Notes: a model not told the origin generated them from the sequence alone. DNA of 32,342 nt from Tubiluchus corallicola (GCA_030141605.1 JAQGDQ010000646.1:87501-119842), one strand, 5' to 3'; counted from the first letter of the stretch, positions 11,911 to 23,690 are shown. Numbers and translations: made by a program.

Positions 11911-12743
11911 TTGTTTCTTATTAGCTAATTAAGACAAAACAACAAAGAGTTAATTAAGTTTTGAATGTTAATGTTATGTTCACTAACTTGTAAGTTTGGT
12001 GATGTCACGACTGAATTGAGCCTAATGCGTATAAGAATGTCCATGAATCTCTCTGTTGCCATATCAATAAGTAGAAGTATTTACAAGTCATTTATCATTA
12101 GCGAATATTGACATTAACCAGGCAGCCATTGAACTGACTTTGATAAAGCATGCGTGTACAGTCAAACAACGATGCCAATTTTTGATGATGTTTCAGTATC
12201 TGGACTCTTGTTGAATTATTATTCTAATTAAGAGTAGGCAGTCTGTTTCACTGAATAGCGAGCCTAAAGCGATCTTGTCTAGAAAATCAGTTTGCGCTGT
12301 TTCGTTTCTGACAATAAATAATAACAAATATTTTAATCGTGGAAAATTTGCGTTGAAAATATTAAATTTTCAAAACTGACCATATTTTAGAGGGTATCGA
12401 CTGAAAATTAAGCTTGTTTATTTTAGTAAATCGAATGCTTAACTGCCTAAATGAAAGAGAGCACATTTTAACCGGAAAGCCCTGGAAACTCCCGAAAAAG
12501 CTCTTAATTTCTCTGTCTTAATCATTTCTAACTTCGCTGGCAGTGATATATTACAGTTATATATAACAAAACAGGTGCATTGCTTTTTTTGCAGAGCGGG
12601 AAAAACAGAATAGTTTTTTCCGATGAGAACGAATTGTTTTTTGTCGTTACCTTGTCGTGAAAATCGTTAATTTCGATTTGCCTCATGGCCGAGACATCTG
12701 TTGTCAAAAACAAAATGAATTTCTATAGAGATGAAAATCAAAA
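11911..12743. other. Non-coding stretch, nothing recognised
   Basis: A+T-rich sequence; the only open frame of note (12528-12713, minus) has no recognisable similarity. Confidence 0.5.
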
Positions 12744-13137
<394 letters not shown>

Positions 13138-13659
13138 TTTGTTTAGTTAAAGACTATGCCTAGCATGCTTATAGCTTTATTTGGCCAAACATCACAGAGG
13201 AATTCTTGAGTGTGATACTGTAGATATCATTAATTACGCTCTGCACGTCAGACTCTTCTGCAAAGGGGCTCTGCCAGGCCACTCATTCCAACTTCTAGTC
13301 TACTCTAGTCTCATATTTATGCAAATTGAAAATGCTGTCGGATTTACTTTCATTGAATGCTTGCAGTGGCCTATTGATGCAAGAGAGAGAGAGAGCATTG
13401 TGCAAGTGTCAGTGCACTGCAGTGGATTGTGAAGTAGCTCACTTATGCCTGCACGAGTCGTCAATAATGCGCTCAAATTTTAGTTGCCTGATAGCTTCCG
13501 ATTTGTACGTTTTTTCAAATCAAGACACCAAGTTTTATAAACGCACGGAATATCCTGGCTTAGCTCTGGTTGGGATTAGGGAAAAAGAAACTTCTTAATC
13601 TTCTTATTAACAGGCAACTGAGACTTTCTTTCAAAATCCCGATGAACTCCTGAAAGAGG
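13138..13659. other. Spacer between two complementary triplet arrays
   Basis: About 520 bp of non-repetitive sequence with overlapping 83- and 90-codon open frames (13181-13432, 13326-13598) that I do not recognise. If transcribed, it would be the loop between (AGT)n and (ACT)n. Confidence 0.5.
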
Positions 13660-14231
<572 letters not shown>

Positions 14232-14654
14232 ACTATCAGTAGAATTCTTGAATATGTGTTCGCTAGATTTTTTACAATCATTGAGCGTATTTTTACAGTT
14301 TAGCGAAGCACAAGAAACTAATTCATGTTAGGAGCACAAGTTCTTGCTGGTTCTGTAATGCTCTTACCCAATTTATTCGAAATATGTTTTTGTATAATTT
14401 GACTTCATTTCCGTTAAAACCTAAAGCTGAATTTAAAGGGCTCAACTTGCAAAAAAGCATGCATAACTTGTAAGAACTGCAGCCATCGTTTCTTCCATTA
14501 GGTTCGCTTTACGACTAATCTAATCTGATACCAGTGGTTATGTGATTAATTTCACCTGCTAACTTCAAAAGAGATTGTACCCTTCAATCGTATGGAAGCT
14601 GGGAATCGTAATAGTATTACTTGCGGAATTAGTGACGCTAATGTTTTTGTTCAT
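14232..14654. other. Non-coding spacer between repeat arrays
   Basis: About 420 bp of unique-looking sequence. No gene or element seen. Confidence 0.5.
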
Positions 14655-15400
14655 ACATAATTGTAATCACAGTTGTAGCTATTGTAACTGTAGTTGTAGA
14701 TGTATTCGCCGTTGTAGTACTTGTTATATTTATAGTTACAGTTGAAGACGTAGTTATAGTTGTACACATAGTTATAGTTATAGTTGTAAAGCTGTTGTAG
14801 TTCTGGTTGCCATTGTAGTTATAGGAATTATTGTAATTGTAGTTGTAGTTGTAGTTGTAGTTGTAGTCATAGTCGCAGTCGTAGTCGTAATTGTAGCTAC
14901 AGTTACAGCGTAATGGCTATAATTGTGTTAGCAGTGGAAGACTTAGTTATAATAATATACTTAGTTATAGACTTATAGTGTTATAGCTAATGTTACAGTT
15001 ATAATTATAGTTACAGTCATAGTTATAATTATAGTAATAGTAATAGTCATAGTCATAGTTATAATTATAGTAATAGTAATAGTCATAGTCACAGTCACAG
15101 TTACAGTCCCAGTCATTGTCATAGTCATAGTCATAGTCATAGTAACAGTTATAATCATAGTCATAGTCATAGTCATAGTCATAGTCACAGTTACAGTTAC
15201 AGTTACAGTTACAGTTACAGTTATAGTCATAGTCATAGTCATAGTCATAGTCATGGTCATAGTCATAGATATGGATATTGTTATAGACATAGTTATAGTT
15301 ATTGTTATAATTATTGTTATATTTATAGTTACAGTTTAAGTTTACAGTTACAGCTACAGCTACAGTTATAGTTCCAGTAACAGTTATACATGTTTAAATA
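14655..15400. repeat. Degenerate hexanucleotide array (GTYRYA-type)
   Basis: About 745 bp built of six-base units of the form GTYRYA: GTTGTA dominates at the left, GTTATA and GTCATA in the middle, and blocks of GTTACA near 15186-15220. The minus-strand frame 14973-15290 reads as alternating Met-Thr and Val-Thr dipeptides simply because the unit is six bases long. The block structure suggests successive local amplifications of variants. Confidence 0.9.
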
Positions 15401-15617
15401 ATTACTGTTGTAGTTATACGCGATGGTAATTGTTAAATTTCGTGAACGACCAATAAAGAGCTACTCTCAATTTGTTGCTGTCGACGATGACATTTTGTCC
15501 TGTGAGATGCTCATTTACTTTACAGTATCTAATAGTCTTAATGGTTTAAGCCACGCGTGCTCTCACACTTTTACATCACTGCAGTGTGGATAGATAGAAT
15601 TACAATCGATTCATCTT
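15401..15617. other. Non-coding spacer between the hexamer array and a SINE head
   Basis: Unique-looking sequence with no recognised feature; part of it may be the body of the SINE whose head follows. Confidence 0.45.
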
Positions 15618-15712
15618 GTGTCTAGCCGGGATTTGAATATCATGACTTTGTAAATACCATGCTGTACGGGTGTCCCATTAGAGAATTAATTCACAAGAAT
15701 CACATGATTCGA
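15618..15712 (-). mobile_element. tRNA-derived SINE head, second family
   Basis: On the minus strand the text runs AATGGGACACCCGTACAGC, then GTCATGATATTCAAATCCC, then GGCTAGACAC. ATTCAAATCCC (15628-15638) is a B box lacking only its leading GG. The CCCGTACAGCATGG and GTCATGA segments are what a decayed tRNA-derived SINE of invertebrates looks like. The A box is weak. It differs in sequence from the head near 4.5 kb, so it is a separate lineage. Confidence 0.45.
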
Positions 15713-15978
15713 CTCTTCAATGGTCGAGCAATGCCTTCAACAAGCAACAACTTCTAAAATGCAATTGATAATTAAAAAAAGTAAAATTGATAAGCTGAGC
15801 TACAAGACATTATCTTTGTCTCCATCTCTCTCTCCCACTCTGTTCCCCTTTCTCTCTCGCTTTCTCTCTCTTGCTTGCTCTTTTTCTTCTCTCTTTTCCT
15901 CCTTTTCTACTTCTGCTCTCTGTTCACGGTACATAAACAAAGTTGAAATAAAGAAGTAAATCAAATCTCTCCTTTTCT

Positions 15979-15983
<5 letters not shown>
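15713..15983. other. TC-rich non-coding spacer
   Basis: Includes an impure TC-rich tract at about 15818-15935. No gene or RNA recognised. Confidence 0.5.

Positions 15984-16021
<38 letters not shown>
15984..16021. repeat. (CT)19 microsatellite
   Basis: A pure CT run of about 38 bases, followed by a C8 run. Confidence 0.97.
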
Positions 16022-16024
<3 letters not shown>

Positions 16025-16276
16025 CCCCCCTTTCTTTTGACTTTGGGTAACGTGTGTTTCTTACATATATGTAAGTATAAGTAGATGCACTTCTCTTGGC
16101 AGTATAGATTAGAAAAAAGCATAATAACTATGCTACTTTAGACGATGACGCGTTGTTTACTTATTATTATTCATCAGTTCATCTCTTACATTAATCCATA
16201 TAATAATCACTTGTACAAACAGTTTTTATACTATACACTCGTATTTGTAGATATAAATTTCAGATCAGTATCGTAG

Positions 16277-16429
16277 GTGCTATTCCAGCTAACTAATCAG
16301 TCAGTTTGTTCCTTCAAGTATGCCAATAATATCTGCAAAAAGAAACCTTTGGTTGGTGGACGTGTCGTCCTTAAGCCAACTAATGTCAAAGCCTATGATA
16401 TGATTCTCTCTCTACAGGCAGTAATGTGA
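16277..16429 (+). pseudogene. Short open frame resembling a doublecortin (DCX) domain segment
   Basis: A stop-free frame runs from TAG at 16274-16276 to TGA at 16427-16429 (50 codons, no start codon needed if it is an exon). Its core reads PLVGGRVVLKPTNVKAYDMI. This resembles the first half of doublecortin domains, with the pattern GG-RVVxxPxxxKxxD (as in RP1- and DCX-type tandem domains), and a preceding KYANN could sit where YRNGD is usual. Candidate splice sites exist: acceptors TTCCAG or GTCAG near 16283-16303 and a donor GTAATG at 16421. No second half of the domain was found downstream. DCX domains bind tubulin and stabilise microtubules. It could be a single exon of a gene with large introns, a relic, or chance. 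Confidence 0.3.
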
Positions 16430-17204
16430 AAAAATGACCGTTTCATTCGAACCGGGTGCAGAAGCCGTAGTTAAAGGAAAACCAATGATTGTTTAGAATC
16501 AATGTCATTTTATTTTATTGTCCAAAATGTACATTTTCTTGCTTTAAAAGTTAGTTGCATAGCTTATATTTGAATAATTAGCTTAGAAAGTTAATCAACG
16601 ACAACCGAACAACAGCTATTGCTCACGTCAGAAACTAACCACAGTTTGTGCAAAGGCAGGCATCTTCCCTTGCGCGTCAAGCACGTTGGCGTAACTGTTA
16701 CAGTACTGCTTAAACGCGTGATGTCACGAAAATGGGCTGTTCGTCATATGACGTCAGAAACTAACACTGCAGCTCATGATCATGGTTATCACGGTACTGC
16801 CTTCTATTTGCCGGCCACGCGTATATGACAAAAAGGCACCGTTGCCAATCTTAGTAGATTCACTGAGCCGCGCGTAGCTTTGAAAGTTTAACAAAATTTG
16901 AGTATCCGAGGTAATTATTATTTAATCTAAGCTTTGATTTAAAAAAGGTAGTTTTCAATATTTTCAAGCATTCTTTATTCTAAACTAATGTATACACCGG
17001 TTTTCCTTTAAAGATCCTAAAAACCTTGAAGTGATTTCAAGTAGTTAGCTGACAACTTCGCCTTACAAGTGTTCACTATTTTCAATATTTTATTAGAGCT
17101 TTGTAGTTCTCATTTCATACCCTCTTCACCTTTTTCGCGGACATCTTATTCGCTAGCAGAAATTTTAGCGTTTACAAATGATACCTCTTTTTGCCCTCTG
17201 TTAA
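16430..17204. other. Non-coding stretch with CRE-like sites and a 126-bp direct repeat
   Basis: ACGTCAGAAACTAAC occurs exactly at 16625-16639 and again at 16751-16765. The second copy is part of a full TGACGTCA palindrome (16749-16756), the CREB/ATF consensus. GTGATGTCACG also lies between them. Similarity outside the 15-mer is weak. Otherwise no gene recognised. Confidence 0.45.
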
Positions 17205-18107
17205 GGTTCATTATGTGAAAAAAGCTCGTTGTACATATGGAATAATAAAACATTGTGTAACAAATCGCTAAATTCATCGTTACGTAAGGAATTTTTCATC
17301 ATCATGTAGCAATTTTTGCATCATTGTGTTAGAATCGTTATATTAGTGCATTGTGTGAAAGACAAACGCGGTTTCATCCTGGTCTGCAATGGGCCTTATA
17401 ACGGTCTGAATGTGGTCTAGTTATTGCAGTGGGCTAGTTTCTTTCTATTCTAAATGTGGGTCTGGATCCAGCTCGATGTGGTCTAGCCTGGGGTCTCGAT
17501 CTGGTATACCAGAAACCTTCCTTTCAGGTATTTGATCTATCAGAGATCTGGTCTGTTTAAGCCTGATCCGTCGAAAGTCTGATTTGGTTGGGTTTGGTTT
17601 GACATAAGTATTGGCTTGGCAATGCAAGAAAAAGTAAAGTGGTCCTAAACGGGAAATGGTATTTTTGGATACTGCACGGATCCCTAGTTCTTCGTCATCT
17701 TGCTGGGAAAATCTTGTATCTGGGAAAGCTAGCACAAGGAACATGAACAGACGAATAACATCAACGCTGATTTGCAGGCCGTTTTTCCAATTGAGTGTAG
17801 TTATACGAAATCCAGCTAGATCTCAGACAGACCAGCCATAGACCAGACCTCTGATGGATCGCTCAGACAGACCAGCTAGACTCCCGACAGAAGAAAGCTG
17901 TCCTAGTCCAGTAATTACCACGTCGAGACCACGACAGGACCCAATTATAGAGAACATGACTGTCTTGTTACATAATGCGTCATTTTTTTTTACATAATGA
18001 CGGTTACATAATGATGTAAAATTTGTTACATAGCGACGAATTTTTTTGTGATTAGTTTTTTTGTGTTTTGCGTTTTTTTTGTGCTTCATTGTTACATATT
18101 GAGCTTT
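17205..18107. mobile_element. About 900-bp foldback (long inverted repeat) element
   Basis: The left third (17205-17600) and right third (17820-18107) are imperfect reverse complements of each other. The outer parts carry repeated CATTRTGT-type motifs on the left and TTACATAATG motifs on the right (17968, 17990, 18004, 18025, 18092). The inner parts match through GGTCTCG and through GATCTATCAGAGATCTGGTC (17534-17553) against its near-complement at 17846-17866. The right arm also holds an internal duplication of a TCAGACAGACCAGC segment. The roughly 220-bp centre has no recognisable coding sequence. Family knowledge: long, motif-repetitive inverted arms with a non-coding centre are typical of foldback elements and non-autonomous MITE-like DNA transposons. 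I could not define target-site duplications. Confidence 0.5.
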
Positions 18108-19060
18108 GACGTCCTCTTTTGTTTCGGAGCTGTGCACTATCTTATACATTCATGACAATTGTTGATTATTAGTTGATATGTCTTGGTGACTGTGTCCGTA
18201 TATTTTTATTTTTGAAGAGAGGTTGTATGTAGTTTTAAGCTGAATATCTTATGATCGAAGCAGGACCGAATTATGATCTTTTGGGGGCGCCTACGCCAAT
18301 GAAATTATCCAAATTAATGAATCCACCAATTTGCTCGCACTCGTCTCGAACATTTTTTACTTGTGATATATTCGAGCAACATCTGCATAACTGGGAACAT
18401 CATAGTTCAAATAAAGGGCTTCAAAGAGGGGCCGTTTTCTCAAACAAAGGGTCTCAAACAGGGATTCTTTTTTTCAAACGAGGAGCCACTTCGAAATTGG
18501 TTTTGAAGACTTTCTGGCCTATTTTTTAAAGTTTTTATTTTTTAAACTGTATAAATTATTCAGCAGTGCAAAGTTTGACCTCCCATACTCGAGGGACCCT
18601 AGGCTGAAGCCTATACTAGCCCATAGAGCAATCCAGCCCTGGATCGTAGTAGTTAAGAACTGGAGAAAAATAAGATTAAAAAGAAGCAAACTGCAAATTC
18701 GTCCACATTTTCTCTAAGTGGATGTATTAAATTCTGAGATCATTTTAGTGTTAGTGAAATGTTTGACGCGAGATTAGATTGAAAAGAATGCGCTTGAACA
18801 TAAATCTACAACTGCTTATCATGGTTTTGCAGCCACCTGTCCAGCAGACAATGCAGTAACAATGTTATCGGGGCATTATAGCAAAATTTATTGTCCAGTG
18901 CAATAGACAAATCGGAAGAAATTCGCGAAGGACAGTAAAATTTGATGACAGCAACGGGCATAATCGCGTTCTCCTCGGTTTGCACAGAGGACGTTTAATG
19001 GAAAAAGAGTGTGCCTGGATATTTTGAATGTAAGGAGGGAAGTTACTGAAAGATATGCAG
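18108..19060. other. Non-coding stretch with small repeats and palindromes
   Basis: At about 18409-18490 a TCAAA...AGGG motif recurs three times at roughly 35-base spacing within an unrecognised 92-codon frame (18251-18529). At 18600-18645 two short palindromes sit close together: TAGGCT-GA-AGCCTA and ATCCAG-CC-CTGGAT. I recognise no gene or known RNA. Confidence 0.4.
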
Positions 19061-19065
19061 CACAC

Positions 19066-19300
19066 GGTGAGTTATAAGTAACTAGATGAGGGATCATTGG
19101 TTACTCGATCTTATTTGAGTGTACAGAAGATAGTGCTCTGGGAGTTAAGCAACAGGTTGCGTGTTATAAGTGACCGGACGAGAGATCATTGGTTATGGTT
19201 ACTCGGTCTTAATTCGATGTTCTGGATGTATCGAAGACAGCGCTCTGAAAGTTAAGCAACGGACTGCGAGTTATAAATAACTGGATAAGAGATCATCTTA
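19066..19300 (+). repeat. Tandem repeat (about 2.3 units of 92-107 bp) resembling decayed 5S rRNA
   Basis: GTTATAA recurs at 19071, 19163 and 19270, and AGTTAAGCAAC at 19143-19153 and 19250-19260. GAGATC or GGGATC follows each GTTATAA at a similar distance. AGTTAAGCAAC is identical to the box A region of many invertebrate 5S rRNAs. About 20 bases further the units read TGGATAAGAGATC, TAGATGAGGGATC and CGGACGAGAGATC, close to the 5S sequence TGGATGGGTGACC. The box A to GGATGG spacing differs from 5S by about two bases. The 5' half of 5S is not recognisable, so these would be diverged pseudogenes or a 5S-derived (SINE3-type) repeat. A coincidental tandem duplication is the alternative. Confidence 0.4.
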
Positions 19301-20370
19301 ATTAGCACTTCTTTAGGAATTTCATTAAATTTTGCTTGCTTGAACGCTTGATATGTATTGAACGCTTGAGCCCATTTTGTATCCAAATGCAAAAATTAGA
19401 AGCATACGTTATTTTCTGCATAAAAATTGTCTTTGATACACATTTCTGATGCTTATACCCGAGAACGCTTGCTTGTGGTTCGAGTCAGTTTTACTTATAG
19501 GTAGAAGGAAAATATTAACTGTACTTTCATTTTAGGGTACCTGTACTGTGCCTACATATTAAATTATGGCGCTTAGTGGTATTAATTCTGTTTCTGGGGA
19601 GGCTTAATCTTTCTTTTCGATAATTAAAATAACGCAGCCTCTCAACAAGTTTATTGGCTTAGCATAACGCCATGAACAAATATGTCTGACTGATGAAAAA
19701 TCCCATTATAAATGAAAGCGCCTATTAGCATTACAACGGCTGCGACTATTTTACGGCTATTAAGCCTCATGGCATTTCACGGGCGAATACAGCGCGCCTT
19801 TTTTACGACATCAAATATTATCCACAGCAATCAAATTGTCGGCTGATTAAGTTCTATAAAATTGATTTATCTGGCTGTACATTTTACTGAATACTGTAGG
19901 CGATTAGTGTGTAATTAATTATCAATTTCAATAGAATTAATTCGAAAGAGCTTAGCCCGCTTCAACATTTGATGATTTCGTTTCCACAACTTGCAGTGAA
20001 AAGCAATTAAAGGAAAGAATAACTCATTTAAAGTATGCTAGGTGTATTTTACTGTTGTCACTTAAACTTAGAAAAATATAACAAATAAATTTCAACTGCC
20101 GACAAGGCATAAAGTTAATGTAAACTGCCACTGTATAGAAATTTTCAGGCGCGGTCGTTATTATGAAAATAACTTGAAAATTATGACGTAACTGGTGGCT
20201 TGGTTTTCGTGAGCTCATCGTGGCGTTTCGTAAGCGCACGCTGTTTAAAATATGCCCTATTTCTGCACGCAATTTAGTATTCACGCAAAAACACCCGCAA
20301 AATTATCTGTCTATTTTTAAAAAAAAACTTCTTAAACCTTTGACACAAATTGACAGCGTGCTGCTTTTCT
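19301..20370. other. Non-coding stretch, nothing recognised
   Basis: A+T-rich sequence. A minus-strand 86-codon frame (20024-20284) matches no family I know. Confidence 0.5.
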
Positions 20371-20450
20371 TGAATCGGTGAACGACGTCATTGGTGGAAA
20401 AATGGCGTTAAAAATCGTAGCGCGCAAGCGCACAATGGTCGCGACTTTAA
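20371..20450. promoter_or_regulatory. Promoter-like cluster of motif matches
   Basis: Within 80 bases there is a GACGTCA half-palindrome (CRE-like) followed by ATTGG (inverted CCAAT), AAAATGGCG (YY1-type) and GCGCAAGCGC (NRF1-like), with local CpG richness in A+T-rich surroundings. Such clusters are typical of TATA-less metazoan promoters. No downstream coding exon was found on either strand, so a promoter role is speculative. Confidence 0.2.
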
Positions 20451-21203
20451 AGTGTTACTAATTAAGACTTTACTAATTAAACAAGGCTCTTATTATATTT
20501 TCTTATCGAAAAATTTTTCTAACATTTTCCGCGGATACTGAAATAAGCAAAGCCTCAAGGTTTGGCTTTTCCTTTAATGAACGTGAAATAAATGCGAGCA
20601 ATAAACATATTAAATTAATATATTTTATAACTTAATATTAAGCCATCTTTAATAACTGGGAAACAGATCTAGACACGTCTGTCTCTTTAGTGGGAAACCA
20701 TGAGATAGGTAAAATTACTGCCAAAGTTTGCTTTGAGATGTTAGAGAGGTTAGACAATGTGCCGTGAAAACGTTAGTTTTAATCGAACCGACAAGAAACC
20801 TTTCATGGTTTAACTCGTAATATTTTTTAAAATTTTGACCAGGGTTTTATCTTTTCATTAGTACGGCATGAGTAAATCGTGAGTTCTGTCGTGTTATAAA
20901 TTAATATTGGTGACTCGGTAGCATTTTGCTGATTTTGACTGCCCTTTGATTTCTTACAACGCTAAATCTTCTATGCAAAACGTTTTACCTTCACTAAATT
21001 TAGAACGCCTGCATATTTTCCGCGATATAGCTGCATTTGCAGCCTTCGTTCATATTGTACACGAAATCTCAGTTAAAAAATTAGTACCGTACAACGTGTA
21101 ACTATTTTTGCAATAGTTTTAAAATTACCAAATAATAATCTTAAGAATTCAAAGTATATTCATTAATTTATTCACTGTATATTAATTATGTTATATGCGC
21201 GTG
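20451..21203. other. Non-coding stretch, nothing recognised
   Basis: A+T-rich sequence with no supported feature. Confidence 0.5.
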
Positions 21204-21229
21204 TATATATATATATATATATATATATA
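21204..21229. repeat. (TA)13 microsatellite
   Basis: A pure TA run of about 26 bases flanked by GTG and CGTA. Confidence 0.95.
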
Positions 21230-22550
21230 CGTATTGGGCTTTAATGTGTAGTGTATTATTATTGCACTCTTACCCTGCAAATGGAGGGTTTTGCATAATT
21301 TTATTTTGAAAATAAATGAGATTTAATAAAATAATAATTGTTAATATTACAAAGACACTGATATTATTTAGCTCGACCCGGCATAATAGTTCAATGCATT
21401 TATATCTTTTTCACTTTTGTTTATAATTCACACTCACTACTTGTCCAAAATGGAGCATTTTTCTTATCATGGTCGCACAGAAGTGCTTTTGTAGCAGTCA
21501 TTGCGGCCAATGTGCAACCTTGTAAATTTAGATGTAAGAGATCGTAGATTTAAGATCAAAGAGATTCTCACATGTAAGTAGTTTGTAATAAGGTATAGTG
21601 AGTTCATGCAACGGTGTACTACGATCAGTGACTCCCAATTGAACTTTTGTAATGTTTTATACGTCATTTCTACTAGTAAAAAGGGCCATTTTACTAATTT
21701 ACATTTAGCTGAAACTTACAATCAGTACAATTACGTTCGTTTGACGGATTAATTCACTTTCTATAAAGTTAAAATGCCAAATTAACTGAGCTCAATCGAT
21801 ATAATAAACTTCTTCATATCTGTGATAATTTGCCTTTTTGACATTGTTAATTTTGTAGTTCTGAACTTTACTGAACACAAGAACTAGCTATAAATGGATC
21901 TAGTTTGGCAGTTTACCAATTTATGTGACTTTCTGTCAAATTAACATGTTTTACATGAATTACACTAAAGAAAACGAAGCGATCAGTTCATAATGATCCA
22001 AAATAAAATAAAAATGATGCTTTTACTTACATTGTATCACCCTATAAAGCAAATTTACTAACAAATTTTATCAGTGCATCTAACAAAATTCAGCTCTCAT
22101 ATGCCCATTACGTCTGTTGCAAACGTTGGGCACTGGGCAGGCAGAATTCTAAAATAAAGAAATGCAGCACTAATATGTAGCACTGTCATATTGTGCAAAT
22201 TACTATTTGCACAGGTGAGTGGTTGTGGTCATGTAACCAACAAGAAACCTGGAGAAATTCCTTACAAACGGTGTTTCGTTGTACTTTTTTACCCTTGACG
22301 TTTTTAACTTACCTCTTTCATCCATTACGTTAGGCTTTTCTTGTCCATATTTATCACCTACTATCTTTTTGCTTTGCCCTTCCGTATTCGCCACTATTTA
22401 TATTATCATAAGTTATGACTGTGTATGAGCATTTAGTTAATTATGAATTCCTTAATTAGGAAGTTGTGGTAAAAGAACAACAAAGCACGTACGATAATGT
22501 TTTGCAACCTGCATCTGGCACGCTGTGATATAGGCTTAATTTTTGCAATT
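21230..22550. other. Non-coding stretch, nothing recognised
   Basis: A+T-rich; minus-strand frames 21467-21667 and 22203-22394 resemble no family I can name. Confidence 0.5.
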
Positions 22551-22583
22551 ATGCGGAAGCTCACATTAGTGTGACTTCCGCAT
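22551..22583. repeat. Strong 33-nt inverted repeat (hairpin)
   Basis: Left arm ATGCGGAAG-C-TCACA, loop TTAG, right arm TGTGA-CTTCCGCAT: 14 perfect pairs with a single bulged C and a four-base loop, extended one further A-T pair outward. No T-run follows and there is no gene next to it. Confidence 0.8.
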
Positions 22584-23594
22584 ATTCGATCAGTTTACTT
22601 TGAAAGCATTCAAATTTTCAAACCTTTCATAGGCAGCCGAGGAAGAATGGTGACAAAATTTGAATTGTAAATGAACGCGCGCATGCGTGATATCTATTAT
22701 ATGCCTTACAGCAAAATATCGCCATCACTTCAAGCTTTTTTCTCTCTTCGGTGGCAGAATATTGTAATGATTCAAGTATGGAGAACTTTAAGATGACACT
22801 GACGATAGTAAACTCAAAAACCACAAGAATTTAAGGACATACTGTGATGGAGATTTCACAGGTATCGTAGTATTTCCTGAGTGTGAAGAAAGAAACAATA
22901 AGCGGGAAAATGGAGTTAGCGCACGAGGAAAAAGCAACAGAAAAATGACATGAACCTGTTGCAGAAATGTGTATATAAACATTGAACTTATCAAATAAGG
23001 TTTATGGTATTTTTAGTTTGTATAGACAAAAGCTGGCTTCGCAATCCACACCTACCATAAACAAAATAATAAATTTCTCATACTTTTAAGCTACACGAAA
23101 ACTAGGTAAGTTATTATAACAAATAAGAAACAAAAAAGCTGATGTAGTACCTTGGGAAAAACGTAAAATAAATATAATTTAATACAATATCAAAACTGTA
23201 AATACTTCAGTAAAGGGGGGGCTAGACAAAACTTTAGCGAGTTACAAACTTAAGCTGTATATATTTAAACAGAATTGTATCAAAATTTGTTGTTCAAAAG
23301 GAATAAAATGTAACCGGACTTTTAAACGTATGTATACCAACATTTTATTATCAAATAAAAGTTTTTTAAATTTTAGTTGGTTGCAGAAATTAATTTTCCT
23401 GAACTTTTTTTAGCTGGTTTACAAACTGTCATCAGCTAGGTTGAATCTAAAAATAAAAGGAATCTAAAAATCGTTTTATAAATGGCAAACATAAATAAGA
23501 AATTCTCACCTGTTTCCAGCGTTCTTGAACAGAGGCTGAGGACAGGCAGACAGACACATGAATAACATCAGCTGCACTATTACTGGAAGGAAAG
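22584..23594. other. Non-coding stretch, nothing recognised
   Basis: A+T-rich sequence with short chance frames (22627-22824, 22788-22994, 23447-23629, all minus). A G7 run lies near 23215-23221. Confidence 0.5.
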
Positions 23595-23690
23595 AATGAA
23601 AAATAGCTCAGTGCATGAATGCTAAGCACTACCCGTCAAGAATGCAAGATCTTAAGTTCAATTCCTGAGTGGGTTTCCATTTTTCATTAT
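23595..23690 (+). mobile_element. tRNA-derived SINE head, third family
   Basis: TAGCTCAGTGCATGA (from 23604) resembles a tRNA A box and D arm (TAGCTCAGTNGGTAGA). AGTTCAATTCC (23655-23665) resembles the B box, about 45 bases further, the right distance for an internal RNA polymerase III promoter. The text CACTACCCGTCA between them and GGGTTTCCATTTTT after them is typical of tRNA-derived SINEs. The T stem has a mismatch and no cloverleaf closes, so it is not a functional tRNA gene. Confidence 0.55.

Noticed and set aside
14973-15290. 105-codon Met-Thr/Val-Thr frame
   Set aside because: Direct consequence of the six-base repeat unit.
16440-16470. GGTTCGAATGA on the minus strand, a B-box-like sequence
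   Set aside because: Lacks the final CC and has no tRNA-like upstream text.
19470-19500. GGTTCGAGTCA, a B-box-like sequence
   Set aside because: No A box at a suitable distance and no cloverleaf can be drawn.
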